Shown: piece by piece, positions 44,651 through 55,565 of the stretch
How positions within the stretch are numbered: position 1 is the first letter of the stretch
Layout: the number at the start of each line of letters is the position of its first letter
NCBI RefSeq assembly: GCF_051348905.1
Contig: NC_135235.1
Span: 295,230,631 to 295,294,630 of the forward strand
DNA length: 64,000 nucleotides
From: Ranitomeya variabilis
Lineage: Eukaryota; Chordata; Amphibia; Anura; Dendrobatidae
Direction of reading: 5' to 3'
Notes under the pieces: model-generated
Told to the model about the DNA's origin: nothing
What the model saw: the letters and a program-made list of their open reading frames with translations, nothing else
Databases searched by the model: none
Translations under genes and position numbers: made by a program

Positions 44651-45908
44651 TGCAGCGCCCCAGAGTCCTGGTCGTTACAGTAATCTTATTCTTCCACCAG
44701 GGGGAGTGATGTTACGTCTGGAGGCAATAAAGGAGATCTCTTTGCCAGGTATCACAAACCACACAACACACTTCACACTCCAGTCCACCAGGGGGAGCTA
44801 TGCTCCTATCTATTAGGGCACTCTTCACAATTAGGTAAAACTGGTGGGCTGGATAGGAAATCAGGCAGAAGCGAGCTGGGTTTCACCCAGTCAGCACCAG
44901 TCTGGCGGACGCTGGCTGGGCTGGACCTAGTGAGCTGCTATCTGGGCTCCGCTCAGGTAGTGGGTCCCTGACAGGGGTGGGATCCTGTCAGAGGCCAAGA
45001 CAGAAGGCTACAGAGCTGCGCCTGCCCCACATGTGGCAGCATTCTATGAAAGAGACATTGAAGGGATTTGTGTTGCAGAGGGTGAGAAATGATGTCATAG
45101 CAAAAGGAGAGGAAACCAGGAGTTCTGCCCTGCAAAAGGCTGCCTTCTTCTGAGGCGCAGAATCCGGTAGCTGGAACACAGAGGGAGTAAGGATCTCTAC
45201 GATTTACTTCAGAGACCGGCAGGACAGTTAATTCCACGTTAGCTGCCCGACCTTATACCCAGGAGGCACGGTGGCAACTTGTGGGGGCTGGGGCGTGCTA
45301 GAGTCCCTGTAAAAAGCCTCAGGCCATCAGTCATATGGGTTTGTCCCATCCTATCCATCAAGGGGACAGAGAGAAAGAGACATTACATCTACAATAGTTG
45401 TGAGGACCTTTCCGAGACACACAGCAGGGAGGTACTACAACACCCAGGCGCTAGAGGAAGGCTACTGATTTCCACCTGGAAAAGGGGACTCTGGATTTGT
45501 CTTCAGACCGTCCGGACTCTGCCTACCCTGTGATCTGGTGCTCTGGACTGTGGATGCTGAAGCCTTCAGTAAAGGTAAAGAGACTGCAACCTTGTGTCCT
45601 CGTTCTTCACTGCGCCTCACACCATCCACCATCTACACCTCTGGGAAGCCCTGGAGATACACTTCATCTGTGGGAAGGTACACCATCTAGCTGCCATAAC
45701 ATCACCCCAGCGGACCCCTTAAAGCAGCGTCGGTCACCCTAACCGAATACCACAGGTGGTGTCACGAACATTATCCCTTTAAAGACCTTTCCCCATTTTA
45801 TCAACGGACATCCCCAGGACCACGGACCAGGTCAGCCACCATGACATCCCCATCGAGAACCGAAGGGCCCGGCTCCGAGTACCCCATAGCCCTACTGGGG
45901 GCGCTCCA
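44651..45908 (+). mobile_element. Solo LTR, family A
   Basis: Begins TGCAGCGCCCCAGAGTCCTGG and ends TGGGGGCGCTCCA. Collinear with the LTRs at 36946 and 30834, with some extra sequence near 44880-44950 (CTGGCGGACGCTGGCTGGG). Flanks TTTG and TTGG give no clear target repeat. No internal region. Confidence 0.85.
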
Positions 45909-46300
45909 TTGGCAAATTGTGTCATATCCAAATTTTTTAGAAAAATGTATCTTAGGTGAAGAATTTCAATGTGAAAAGATTAAATCATCTCCACCTGGAA
46001 AGCCTGAGAAACAATTCTCATATTCCCTGAATATTGGCATTTGAAATTCCAACTGCCGGTTCTTCAACTGTTGGAGGAAGAGTTGGGAAACCCCAATGTA
46101 CTGCACATAAGTTACGAGAAAATCAGTGGGTTCTGCTGACCTTCATCTAATGCATATATGTCAAACTCTGGCCTAGAGGCTAATCCTGTCTCAGCGCAGT
46201 GGGCGCAATGATGTCGCTATTTCACTCATATTAGCATAGTAGCATCTTGTTTCCAAAAAGGTGTACGTTCAATAAATTAATTTACATTGAGCATGCATTT
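45909..46300. other. No recognisable feature
   Basis: Intergenic sequence of mixed composition, no frame or named repeat. Confidence 0.35.
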
Positions 46301-46830
46301 ATAGGGAACCTGTCCTGTCATGTAAAAAATGCTATTAACCTGTGGGATTAATCTGCAGGTTAATAGTGTTCTGAAGCTGCTCATAGCCTGCACTGAGAGG
46401 CCCGCTGCCGGGAGGAAATGAACTTTGACATCTGGCTCATTATTTCAGACAGCTGTCAGTCAGTGCTGGGATGTGGTTACAGCCACTGCCCACTATGCAG
46501 AGTGATGACTGAAGCTACACCAGCCACACCCCTATGACTGAAAGCCGGCTTTCAGTCATAGAGGCGTACAAGGAGTGGCTACAGTCGCAAGTCACTATAC
46601 TGTGCGCATGCCCCTGCATTTTGATTGACAGATTCTTCTGCACTTAGAGACATCTGTCAATCAACATGCTGTCACTCACAGAATAGAGAGCAGTACTCTG
46701 ATTGATGACTGTAACCACTCCGGTACACCTCTGTGACTTAAAGCTGGTGGCTCCTGGGGGGAAATAAAGTTAATTTTCTCCCAGTAGCCACACTTTCAGT
46801 GAGCATTGTATTAAATACAATAAAGAATAC
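46301..46830 (+). mobile_element. Repeat of the 'GGGAACCTGTC' type
   Basis: It starts TAGGGAACCTGTCCTGTCA and includes TTAACCTGTGGGATTAATCTGCAGG. A related end (AGAGGAACCTGTCAGGTCC on the minus strand) lies at 49070. This opening is frequent in amphibian non-autonomous elements. The right end near the CAGTGAGCATTG stretch is uncertain. Confidence 0.45.
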
Positions 46831-47044
46831 AAATGCTTCAATTGCAATAAGATAAACAGCATGCTAAACTAGTTAACCCCTGTGACATACCCTTACAGTG
46901 CCACCATTTCTTTAATATTTAGAAAGTACTAAAAATCTTAGTAGTTGTGGTCTAATTTGTCTTAAATGTACACCAAAAGTTTAATATCAGCACAGGTAAC
47001 ATTGGACCTGGTAAAAGTGTAATAGTAATAATGCAAAATATTTT

Positions 47045-48013
47045 TTAATATTTAACCATAACTTTCTCATGGATAATTTTCCTAGCCGCAGCCTTAAAAT
47101 CATTGTTTCTGAGACTATAAATAAAAGGGTTTAACAGAGGGGCGATCACTGTATACATGATTGCAACCAATCGGTCGAGTTCCATAATATAATTCGATCT
47201 TGGTTTTAGATATATAAAAATTCCAGATCCATAAAAAATTGTAACCACAGTAAAGTGGGATACGCAAGTTGAAAAGGCTTTCTGGCGTCCGGAGCTGGAA
47301 TGGATCTTTAATATGGTGTGGATGATATTGACGTAAGAGATCATGGTTAACAACAGAGACCCCATAGTCACAAAACCGCCAATAACAAATGTTGCAAGTT
47401 CGTTGATCCAGGTATCCGCGTTTGCTAAATCAAGTAAGGGAGGAATATCACAAAAGAAATAATTGATCGTATTTGGACCACAAAAAGGTAACGTAAATGT
47501 AAGGGCTGTGTGTATGATAGAGTTTACTACCCCAATAAACCATGACCCCAAAATATACTTCACACAAGACTCTTTATTCATAATTCTAGCATATTGAAGG
47601 GGACGACATATGGCATTATAGCGATCGTACGCCATGGCCGCCAGAATATAACACTCGGTACTGCCTAGTAACATAAGAAAGTACAACTGTACGGCACAAC
47701 CGTAGTAGGAGATCGTCTTGTGTTCCGAAAGAAAATTGGACAGCATGTTGGGTACTGTGATGGAAATGTAACATATGTCAAGAAAAGAAAAGTTGGCAAG
47801 AAAAAAATACATAGGAGTGTGAAGATTTGAGCTGTATCTGTAAGCAAAAATAATACACAGATTTCCCAGCACGGCAATGACGTAAATGGAGAGGAACATC
47901 ACAAAAAATATAATTTCTAGACTAGGAACATCAGAAAGTCCTACAAGGGTGAACACTTTTGGTGTAGTACAGTTTTTTATGGAAATGTGTTTTTCAGGAG
48001 CTTCAGGATTCAT
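47045..48013 (-). CDS. Olfactory receptor OR4 (class II), intact
   Basis: A 322-residue receptor with all OR landmarks: N-glycosylation site KNCT near residue 13, FTLVGLSD, HTPMYFFLANFSFLDICY (IC1/TM2), GCAVQLYFL (TM3 Cys), MAYDRYNAICRPLQY, EC2 with CGPNTINYFFCDIPPLL, RQKAFSTCVSHFTVV (TM6) and PLLNPFIYSLRNNDFK (TM7), then a basic tail. The frame is open further upstream, but the ATG at 48013 is preferred. It follows a pyrimidine-rich stretch ending TTATACAG, a good 3' splice site, as in OR genes with one coding exon and upstream non-coding exons. It differs from OR1/OR2 in most loops and is closer to OR3. Expected in olfactory neuron cilia; odorant unknown. Confidence 0.94.
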   Translation of the reverse strand: MNPEAPEKHISIKNCTTPKVFTLVGLSDVPSLEIIFFVMFLSIYVIAVLGNLCIIFAYRYSSNLHTPMYFFLANFSFLDICYISITVPNMLSNFLSEHKTISYYGCAVQLYFLMLLGSTECYILAAMAYDRYNAICRPLQYARIMNKESCVKYILGSWFIGVVNSIIHTALTFTLPFCGPNTINYFFCDIPPLLDLANADTWINELATFVIGGFVTMGSLLLTMISYVNIIHTILKIHSSSGRQKAFSTCVSHFTVVTIFYGSGIFIYLKPRSNYIMELDRLVAIMYTVIAPLLNPFIYSLRNNDFKAAARKIIHEKVMVKY

Positions 48014-48129
48014 CTGTATAAGAAAAAGATATACATGTACAAAAATAATGTTATTTATAGATACATGCAGAAAGGTACATTGATAAACCAATGAAAGCAC
48101 TGGTGCTTGGGCTGTATCACACATAAGTT

Positions 48130-48400
48130 TGTAATATAATAATAATAATAATAATAATAATTTTTATTTATATAGCGCCAACATATTCCGCAGCGCTTTA
48201 CAACTTATAGAGGGGACTTGTATAGACAATAGACATTACAGCATAACAGAAATCACAGTTCAAAACAGATACCAGGAGGAATGAGGGCCCTGCTCGCAAG
48301 CTACAACCTATGAGGAAAAGGGGAGACACGAGAGGTGGATGGTAGCAATTGCTTTGTATATATACAATACAGTATAATAGCTGCCTGGTGACAGTCTAAG
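48130..48400 (-). mobile_element. L2-like LINE 3' tail
   Basis: On the minus strand it ends GTTGGCGCTATATAAATAAA followed by (ATT)n. It includes GAGGGCCCTGCTCGCAAGC-type sequence. The same unit lies on the plus strand at 57240-57461. The microsatellite marks its 3' end. No coding part. Confidence 0.65.
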
Positions 48401-48619
48401 GTCACAAATTGCCAAAAAATAGAAATATATCAGCCCACAAATTAATAGATATGTAATATAGAATCAGTGATAACAAATAACTGAAGTTTAAGTTAAGAAT
48501 AAATGCAGGTAATTGTCAGAGTGACAATAAAGAACAGTTTTATAAGTCACAAGATAGAACAATACATTATAGATTAATGAGAAATGATAAAGGGAATGAC
48601 CAAATAAGTACTGACATGT
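48401..48619. other. AT-rich intergenic
   Basis: Nothing recognised. Confidence 0.3.
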
Positions 48620-48890
48620 GGATAAATAAAACAGACCAAAAGAGCACCAGCCTCTATATTAGACCTCGACACAGGTTTCGCACTATGGCTTCATCAGAAG
48701 GTACTGACAGTACTGAACCTTCAATCTACAAATGCAAATGAAGCAAGACTAATCAAATCTTCTAATCATGCCTACCTGGGAATAATCAATAGTTATTATA
48801 TAATATTCGCTATGGTAGGACCATTATTCAGGTTGTCAATACCGCCCAAGGAGGTGTGATTTGAAGATCAGTGGAAGGACTAGTTGGTAG
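48620..48890 (-). mobile_element. PLE end fragment with hammerhead
   Basis: ATAAATAAAAC near 48625 followed by a hammerhead block on the minus strand (48663-48702) repeats the PLE end order. No coding sequence. Outer boundaries are approximate. Confidence 0.55.
48663..48702 (-). ncRNA. Hammerhead ribozyme, canonical core
   Basis: Minus strand ACCTT, CTGATGA, AGC..GC short stem II, GAAA, C, loop CTGT, GTC, GAGGT. Stem I pairs ACCTT/GAGGT (one G-U). The core CUGAUGA, GAAA and the GUC cleavage triplet are consensus. Stem III is a single C-G pair, as in PLE hammerheads. Confidence 0.7.
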
Positions 48891-49100
48891 GAAGAGATGC
48901 AGCTATGGACTAGTCCGGCTTCATTAGCATAGGCAACTTTGCAGATTAAAAGTTCATTGTTCAAAGACTACAGCACTGATATGGAACATCAAGCATTTTA
49001 TCATAACATAATAAAAATATATTTTTTTCACCGAAATTACTATAGCAGTGGTTGAGAATAGTCACTGGACCTGACAGGTTCCTCTTAAGAATGTAATCCA
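48890..49100 (-). mobile_element. Repeat of the 'GGAACCTGTCAG' type
   Basis: Minus strand AGAGGAACCTGTCAGGTCCAG, then AATCTGCAAAGTTGCC and ATGCTAATGAAGCC. Related at its start to the repeat at 46301. Confidence 0.4.
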
Positions 49101-49829
49101 GATTTTTTAAATTGTTGGCTTATCATCGGTATCTGTATTGTTGGCACTAGGGTTGAGCGAAACGGATCGGAAAAAGTCGGGTTTCATGAAACCCGACCCG
49201 ATCCTAGTATGGGATCGGCCATGAGGTCGGCGATCTTCGCGCCAAAGTCGCGTTTCATATGACGCGTTCAGCGCCATTTCTCAGCCAATGAAGGAGGATG
49301 CAGAGTGTGGGCAGCGTGATGACATAGGTCTCGGTCCCCACCATCTTAGAGAAGGGCATGACACTGATTGGCTTGCTTTCTGCGGCGTCACAGGGGCTAA
49401 AAAGAGGCGTGCACGCCGACCGCCATCTTACTTCTGTCGATCTCAGCATAGGGAGAGGTTGCTGCAGCTTCGTCAGAAGCAGGGACATAGTTAGGGAGGG
49501 AAGATTAACCCCCAAACCGCTTGTGCTGTAGCGATTTCCACTGTCCAACACCACCTTTGTTTTGCAGGGACAGTGGAGGCTATATCTTTGTGCATCAGCT
49601 CTGTAGCTTATTAGGCTGCCTTATAAGGCTCCCTAATAGCTGCATTGCTGTTTGCACCGCTGCTGTGCAAACCAACTGCTTTTTTAAAAGCAAAAATCCT
49701 GTTGCTCCTTTCTGCACGTTATCTTGTTTATTTGTCCATACTTTTGTGTGCAGCAGTCCTTTTTATTGCTGCCATACTTGTCCTGAGATCATTGTAGGGA
49801 GATTGAAATTGTACTACAGTCCTTGTATT

Positions 49830-50630
49830 TTTTCATATATCTTCCAGCCACTTTCTGCCACTTCCATTGTGTTGTTTTATACACTGTGCCTGAGTTTGGG
49901 TTCAGTCTCCCCCCCCAAAAAAGCAGATTCTCACAAAGTGGATATACCTCAGTCCTCTTAGTTTGTCATATATCAGCCAGCCACTTTCTGCCACTTCCAT
50001 TGTGTTGTTTTATACACTGTGCCTGAGTTTTGGTTCAGTGTCCCAAAAAAAAAGTGAGATTGAAATTCTCACAAAGTGGATATACTTCAGTCCTCTTAGT
50101 TTGTGGTGTATCAGCCAGCCACTTGATGCCACTCACATTGCGTTGTTTTATACACTGGGCTTGAGTTTGGGTTCTGTGTCCCAAAAAAAAAAGTGAGATT
50201 GAAATTCTCACAAAGTGGATGTACCTCAGTCCTCTTATTTTGTGGTGTATCAGCCAGCCACTTGCTGCCACTCACATTGCGTTGTTTAATACACTGGGCC
50301 TGAGTTTGGGTTCAGTTTTCCCCCCAAAAAAGTGAGATTCAAATTCTCCCAATGTGGATATACCTCAGTCCTCTTAGTTTGTCGTATATCAGCCAGCCAC
50401 TTGCTGCCACTCACATTGCGTTGTTTTATACACTGGGCCTGAGTTTGGGTTCAGTCTCCTACCCAAAAAAAAGTGTGATTCAAATTCTCCCAAAGTGGAT
50501 ATACCTCAGTCCTCTTAGTTTGTCGTATATCAGCCAGCCACTTTCTGCCACTCACCTTGCGTTGTTTTATACACTGGGCCTGAGTTTGGGTTCAGTCTCC
50601 CCCCAAAAAAGGGAGATTTAAATTCTCAGC
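49830..50630 (+). repeat. Tandem array, about 140-bp units x5-6
   Basis: Units marked by GGATATACCTCAGTCCTCTTA at about 49939, 50078, 50217, 50357 and 50497, with CAGCCAGCCACTTGCTGCCA and ACACTGGGCCTGAGTTTGGG in each. It lies in the hAT leader. Confidence 0.9.
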
Positions 50631-50705
50631 AATTTTATATACACCTTCTACCTTGTTTTACAGTACCATATAACGGTTGTTATTTTGGTTAGATTTTCCC
50701 AAAAA

Positions 50706-53700
50706 TGAGGAAGTCTAGTGGAAGAGGCCGTGGGCGGTCGTTGCCAGCTGGTACTGATGGTGGTGGTGGTGGTGGAGCACCTGGTGGTAGTGGGAAAAGC
50801 AAAATAGCACCTAAGGCTGGAGGTGTTGAGCCAGCTTCATTGTCTGGCTACACAAGGCCTTGAAGGCTCCCTTATCTGGGAGTAGGAAAACAGCTTTTAA
50901 AGCCGGAGCAGCAGGAAAAAGTTTTGGCTTTCCTTGCTGACTCAGCCTCTAGCTCTTTCGCCTCCTCTTCAGAAAGTTCCAAATATAAAAGCAGCGAGTT
51001 GTCAGTGGATGCTCCCGGTCAGGAACAAGTCACTTCCATGTGTCCTTCACCCAAACCAAAAGTGAAGGATGCGTCAGGCGACAATACAGGTTACTCCTTG
51101 GAGCTCTTTACACATACCGTGCCTGGGTTAGAAAGGGAAATTGTTAACTGCCCATTACAAGATGAATCGGACATGGAGTGCACTGATGCACAGCCACAGC
51201 TAGATTATTATGCTGTTGCATTGACTCAGATCACTACATTGCCCTCGCAGTGTACTGAGCCAGAATTTGACCCTGATGAGACTATGGTGCCCCGTCCCGA
51301 ACGCTATAGCACCTTACACGGTGACACAGAGGAAGGTGCACATGACATTGAAGAGGAGGTGATAGATGACCCAGTTGTTGATCCAGATTGGCAGCCATTG
51401 GGGAAGAGGGTGCCGCTGCCAGTAGCTCAGAAGCGGAGGTGGATGATCCGCAGCAGCCATCTACATCGCAACAGCTGTCATCTGGGATGCCCGTATCAGG
51501 CCAAAAACGTGTGTCAAAAACAGTTTTAGGACAGCGTGGCCATCCAGTGAAAGTAGCACAGCGTGCAATGCCTGAAAAGGTATTCGATAGTAGGAAGGGT
51601 GCAGTGTGGCAATTTTTTAACCAAGATCCGAATGATCAGTGCAAAGTTATCTGTAAGAAATGCTCAAAGACCTTTAGCAGAGGGAAGAATCTTCAAAATT
51701 TAAATACAACGTGCATGCATAGACATTTAACCAGCATGCACTTGCAAGCCTGGACTAAGTACCAAACGTCACGTACCATTGGTGCACCTGCTTAGAATGA
51801 AGGTAGTCAGCAACGCTACATTGCTTCCCTCACTGTAAGCCCACCGGTTAGGACACCACCAGCAGCAAATGTGGAGGTATCGTCGCAACGCCAAAGCAGT
51901 CAAGGAATCACAAGGTTATTGGTAGGAAACACTGTATGTAGGCCAACATCAAGAATACCATCACCAACCCTCTCTCAATCCGCCATGTCCACCACCACCA
52001 CCACCGCTAGTTCCACCATATGCAGCTTTCCAGTCCAGCTCACCCTACAAGAGACTCTCATTAGGAAAAGAAAGTACCCATCCTCTCATCCGTCTACACA
52101 GGTTTTGAATGCCCACATTGCTAGACTAATCTCGTTAAAGATGTTGCCCTACCGGTTGGTTGAAAGCGAAGCTTTCACAGACCTGATGGCCTACGCAGTA
52201 CCACGCTATGACCTACCCAGTCGGCACTTCTTTGCGAGAAATGCCCTCCCAGCCCTCCACCAGCATGTCAAAGACCGCACTGTCCATGCACTGAGGCAAT
52301 CAGTCAGTGGAAAGGGGCACCTCACAACAGATGCATGGACCAGTAGGCATGGCCAGGGACGTTACGTGTCCATCACGGCTCACTGGGTTAATGTGGTGGA
52401 TGCAGGGTCCACAGGGGACAGCCATAGTGGGACAGTTCTGCCTAGCCCACGGTCTAGGAAACAGTTGGCTGTAGGCGTTCGCCACCCCTCCTCCTCCTCC
52501 AGAAGGGAAAGCTCGTCCACAGAGCGCATTCGCACGACCACTCCATTCGCAGCTGCCAGTGTTGCACACGAGGTGTCCCATTATCGAACAGCTAGTAGTA
52601 AGCGTCAGCAGGCTGTGTTACAAATGAAGTGTTTGGGCGATAACAGACACACCGCAGAAGTACTGGCCAAGTACTTGCAGCAAGAAACTCAGTCATGGCT
52701 GGGAAGTGTACATTTTGAGGCAGGCAAGGTATCAGTGATAACGGAAGGAATTTTATGGCTGCCATAGCCTTTTCACAACTGAAACACATACCTTGCCTGG
52801 CTCACACCTTGAACCTGGTGGTGCAGTGCTTCCTTAAAAATTATCCGGGGTTACCAGCCCTGCTTCTGAAGGTGCGAAGACTTTGCTCGCACATCCGCCG
52901 GTCGCCCGTACACTCCAGCCGTATGCTGAACCATCAGCGATCGCTGAAGCTTCCCCAGCACCGCCTAATAATCGACGTTGCAACAAGGTGGAACTCCACA
53001 CTGCACATGCTTCAGAGGCTGCGCGAACAGAGGCGTGTTGTAATTTATTTGTGGGAGGATACACATACACGGGCAGGCACTTGGATGGCAGACATGGAGT
53101 TGTCTGGTGTGCAGTGGTCAAAGCTACAAGACCTCTGTCAAGTCCTTCAGTGTTTTGAGGAATGCACACGGCTGGTAAGTGCAGATGACGCATTCATAAG
53201 CATGAGCATCCCACTAATGCGTCTGCTGATGCAAAGTTTGACGCACATTAAGGAGCAGGCGTCTGCAGCCGAAGAGGAGGGAAGCCTTGATGACAGTCAG
53301 CCATTGTCAGCTCAGGGAACTCTCCTGGACGAGGTGGTGGACGAAGAGGAGGAGGGGGAGGATGATGGGGATGAATATTTATGGGAGGAGGATGCTTCTC
53401 AGGGGACAATAGAAACTGGTGGCATTGCAAGGTCAGGTACAGGGTTTTTGCGGGACACAAGTGATGTTGATTTGCAAGAAAGTGCTCCTCAACCCAGCAC
53501 AAGCAGTGAATTGACACCTGGAACATTGGCCCACATGGCTGAGTATGCCTTGCGTATCCTAAAAAGGGAACCCCGCATTATCAAAATGATGACCGATGAC
53601 GATTACTGGTTGGCCTGCCTCCTGGATCCACGATATAAAGGAAAATTACAAAATATCATGCCACTTGAGAACCTTGAGCAAATATTGGCTACCAAACAAG

Positions 53701-54227
53701 CAACTCTTGTAGACCGTTTGGTTCAGGCATTCCCAGCACACAGCGGCGGTGATTGTTCTCACACGAGCCATAGTGGGCAACATGGCAGAGGTGTTAGAGG
53801 TGCACCAATCCGAAGTGGTGTTGGACAGAGGGGTTTTATGACCAGGTTGTGGAGTGATTTTGCAACGACCGCTGACACGACAGGTACTGCTGCTTCGATT
53901 CAAAGTGACAGGAGACAGCATTTTTCCAGTATGGTTACGAACTACTTTTTTGCCTTTATCAATGTTCTCCCTCACAGGTCATTCCCCTTTGATTACTGGG
54001 CATCTAAAATAGACTTCTGGCCTGAATTGGCAGACTATGCATTACAGGAGCTTGCATGCCCTGCTGCTAGTGTGCTATTAGAAAGAGTATTCAGTGCTGC
54101 TGGTTCAATACTGACCGAAAAAAGGACACGTCCAGCTACCCGAAATGTTGATGATCTAACCTTCATTAAAATGAACAAATCATGGATTTCAAATTATTTG
54201 GCCCCACCTTCCCCTGCTGACACATAG
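50706..54227 (+). pseudogene. hAT transposase, BED finger, lightly damaged
   Basis: The reading begins MRKSSGRGRGRS (50706) with a Gly-rich stretch, changes frame near 50860, and continues from 50924 with an acidic Ser-rich region (TLHGDTEEGAHDIEEEVIDD). After a second frame change near 51400 comes a BED zinc finger (AVWQFFNQ..CKVICKKCSKTF..HRHLTSMH, about 51600-51750), one in-frame TAG at 51793, the catalytic core start (LTTDAWTSRHGQGRYVSITAHW, 52320) and, after a third frame change near 52760, AFSQLKHIPCLAHTLNLVVQ, TRWNSTLHML, an acidic insert, LLDPRYKGKL and the dimerisation end PAASVLLERVFSAAGSI with DDLTFIKMNKSWIS. In total about three frameshifts and one stop over 1.1 kb of codons; relatively young. 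It relates to ZBED-type hATs. Confidence 0.9.
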
Positions 54228-54849
54228 CTTGCCTGAAAAATGTCTTGCTTTTGGCCTCCTCTTACTTACTTCTCCGATTCCTCCATTTGCAGCTGCTGAA
54301 TGTCCGCCATAGGCCATTTTTATACCTCTCTAAATGGGCTAACTCCCCCCACAGGGCCATGTTCACCACCTGGCGCAAGCACCCGTGCGAGTGCCGTTTG
54401 CCTGGACAGGTGGGTGTGCCCACTCTTGGGCGACAGCACTGGCACAGGGTCCCTCATAGTACAATGAAGTGTCTCTGACGGTGGTGGTGCACAACCAACG
54501 TCAGACACACCGTCGTAATATGAGGGGCCCTGTGCCAGTACAGCCGCCCCCAGCTCGAACAGTGCTCTACCACTTGCAATACTTACCTCTCCCTGCTCCA
54601 CCACTGTGTAGTCTGTGCTGTTAAACCCTTCAATGGCACTGCCAATACAAATTTGCTGAAATGATAGATGATAGTTAAAATATACAGGGTCCCTGGCCTC
54701 CATTTAGACCAGTTAATACTTTGCGCCTACTAACACTGTCTGCTACTCAGCAGAGGAGCCCACCCCTGTACCTAGCTATGGCCCCTGTTTATTTATGAAA
54801 AATATTTTTTGGCAGACATTTAGCCTACTTACTTATTTGGGCCTACTTA

Positions 54850-55565
54850 CCGTGTCAGCCTCTCCTTACAATTGTCCTCCGCTGAACAAAGCAACGCCGG
54901 TAGTTTAGTCCTGTTACCAATTTTGAACTGCTTTTAGCCAACTTGCTTATTTGGGCCTACTCATTGTGTCAGCCTCTTCTTACAATTGTCCTCCGCTGAA
55001 CAAAGCAATGCCGCCTGGTTAGTCCTGTTACCAATTTTGAACTGCTTTTAGCCTACTTGCTTATTTGGGCCTACTCACTGTGTCAGCCACTCCTTACAAT
55101 TGTCCTTCGCTGAACAAAGCAATGCCGCCAGTTTAGTCCTGTTACCAATTTTGAACTGCTTTTAGCCAACTTGCCTATTTGGGCCTACTCACTGTGTCAG
55201 CCTCTTCTTACAATTGTCCTCCGCTGAACAAAGCAATGCCGCCTGGTTAGTCCTGTTGCCAATTTTGAACTGCTTTTAGCCTACTTGCTTATTTGGGCCA
55301 ACTCACTGTGTCAGCCACTCCTTACAATTGTCCTCCGCTGAACAAAGCAACGCCGCCAGTTTAGTCCTGTTACCAATTTTGAACTGCTTTTAGCCTACTT
55401 GCTTATTTGTGGCTACTCACTGTGTCAGCCACTCCTTACAATTGTCCTCCGCTGAACAAAGCAATGCCGCCTGGTTAGTCCTGTTAACATTTTTGATCTG
55501 GATTTAGCCTACTTACTTATTTGGGCCTACTCACTGTGTCAGCCTCTACTTACAATTGTCCTCTG
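54850..55565 (+). repeat. Tandem array, 114-bp units x6.5
   Basis: CAATTGTCCTCCGCTGAACA recurs at about 54870, 54983, 55098, 55211, 55325, 55439 and 55553. Each unit holds TTAGTCCTGTTACCAATTTTG and GCTTATTTGGGCCTACTCAC. Alternate units share small variants (GCCTGGTTAG against GCCAGTTTAG), suggesting amplification as pairs. Confidence 0.92.

Larger units (their letters stand above)
49147..55565 (+). mobile_element. Long hAT transposon (6.4 kb seen), right end not found
   Basis: It starts TAGGGTTGAGCGAAACGGATC (49147), a hAT end of the TAG.G.TGAGCG group. A 1.5-kb leader includes a 140-bp tandem array (49830-50630), then a broken transposase (50706-54227), a 3' region and a second tandem array of 114-bp units (54850-55565). 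The mirror of the left end does not occur after it, so the copy is 3'-truncated or its end has decayed. The splice-acceptor-like TTGTTTTGCAGGG at 49558 suggests an intron in the leader. Confidence 0.85.

Noticed and set aside
48014-48124. 37-residue N-terminal extension of OR4
   Set aside because: A splice acceptor directly before the inner ATG and the normal OR length favour the shorter protein.
51300-51400. Host ZBED gene instead of a transposon
   Set aside because: The hAT end, tandem arrays, stop and frameshifts argue for a decayed transposon, not a domesticated gene.
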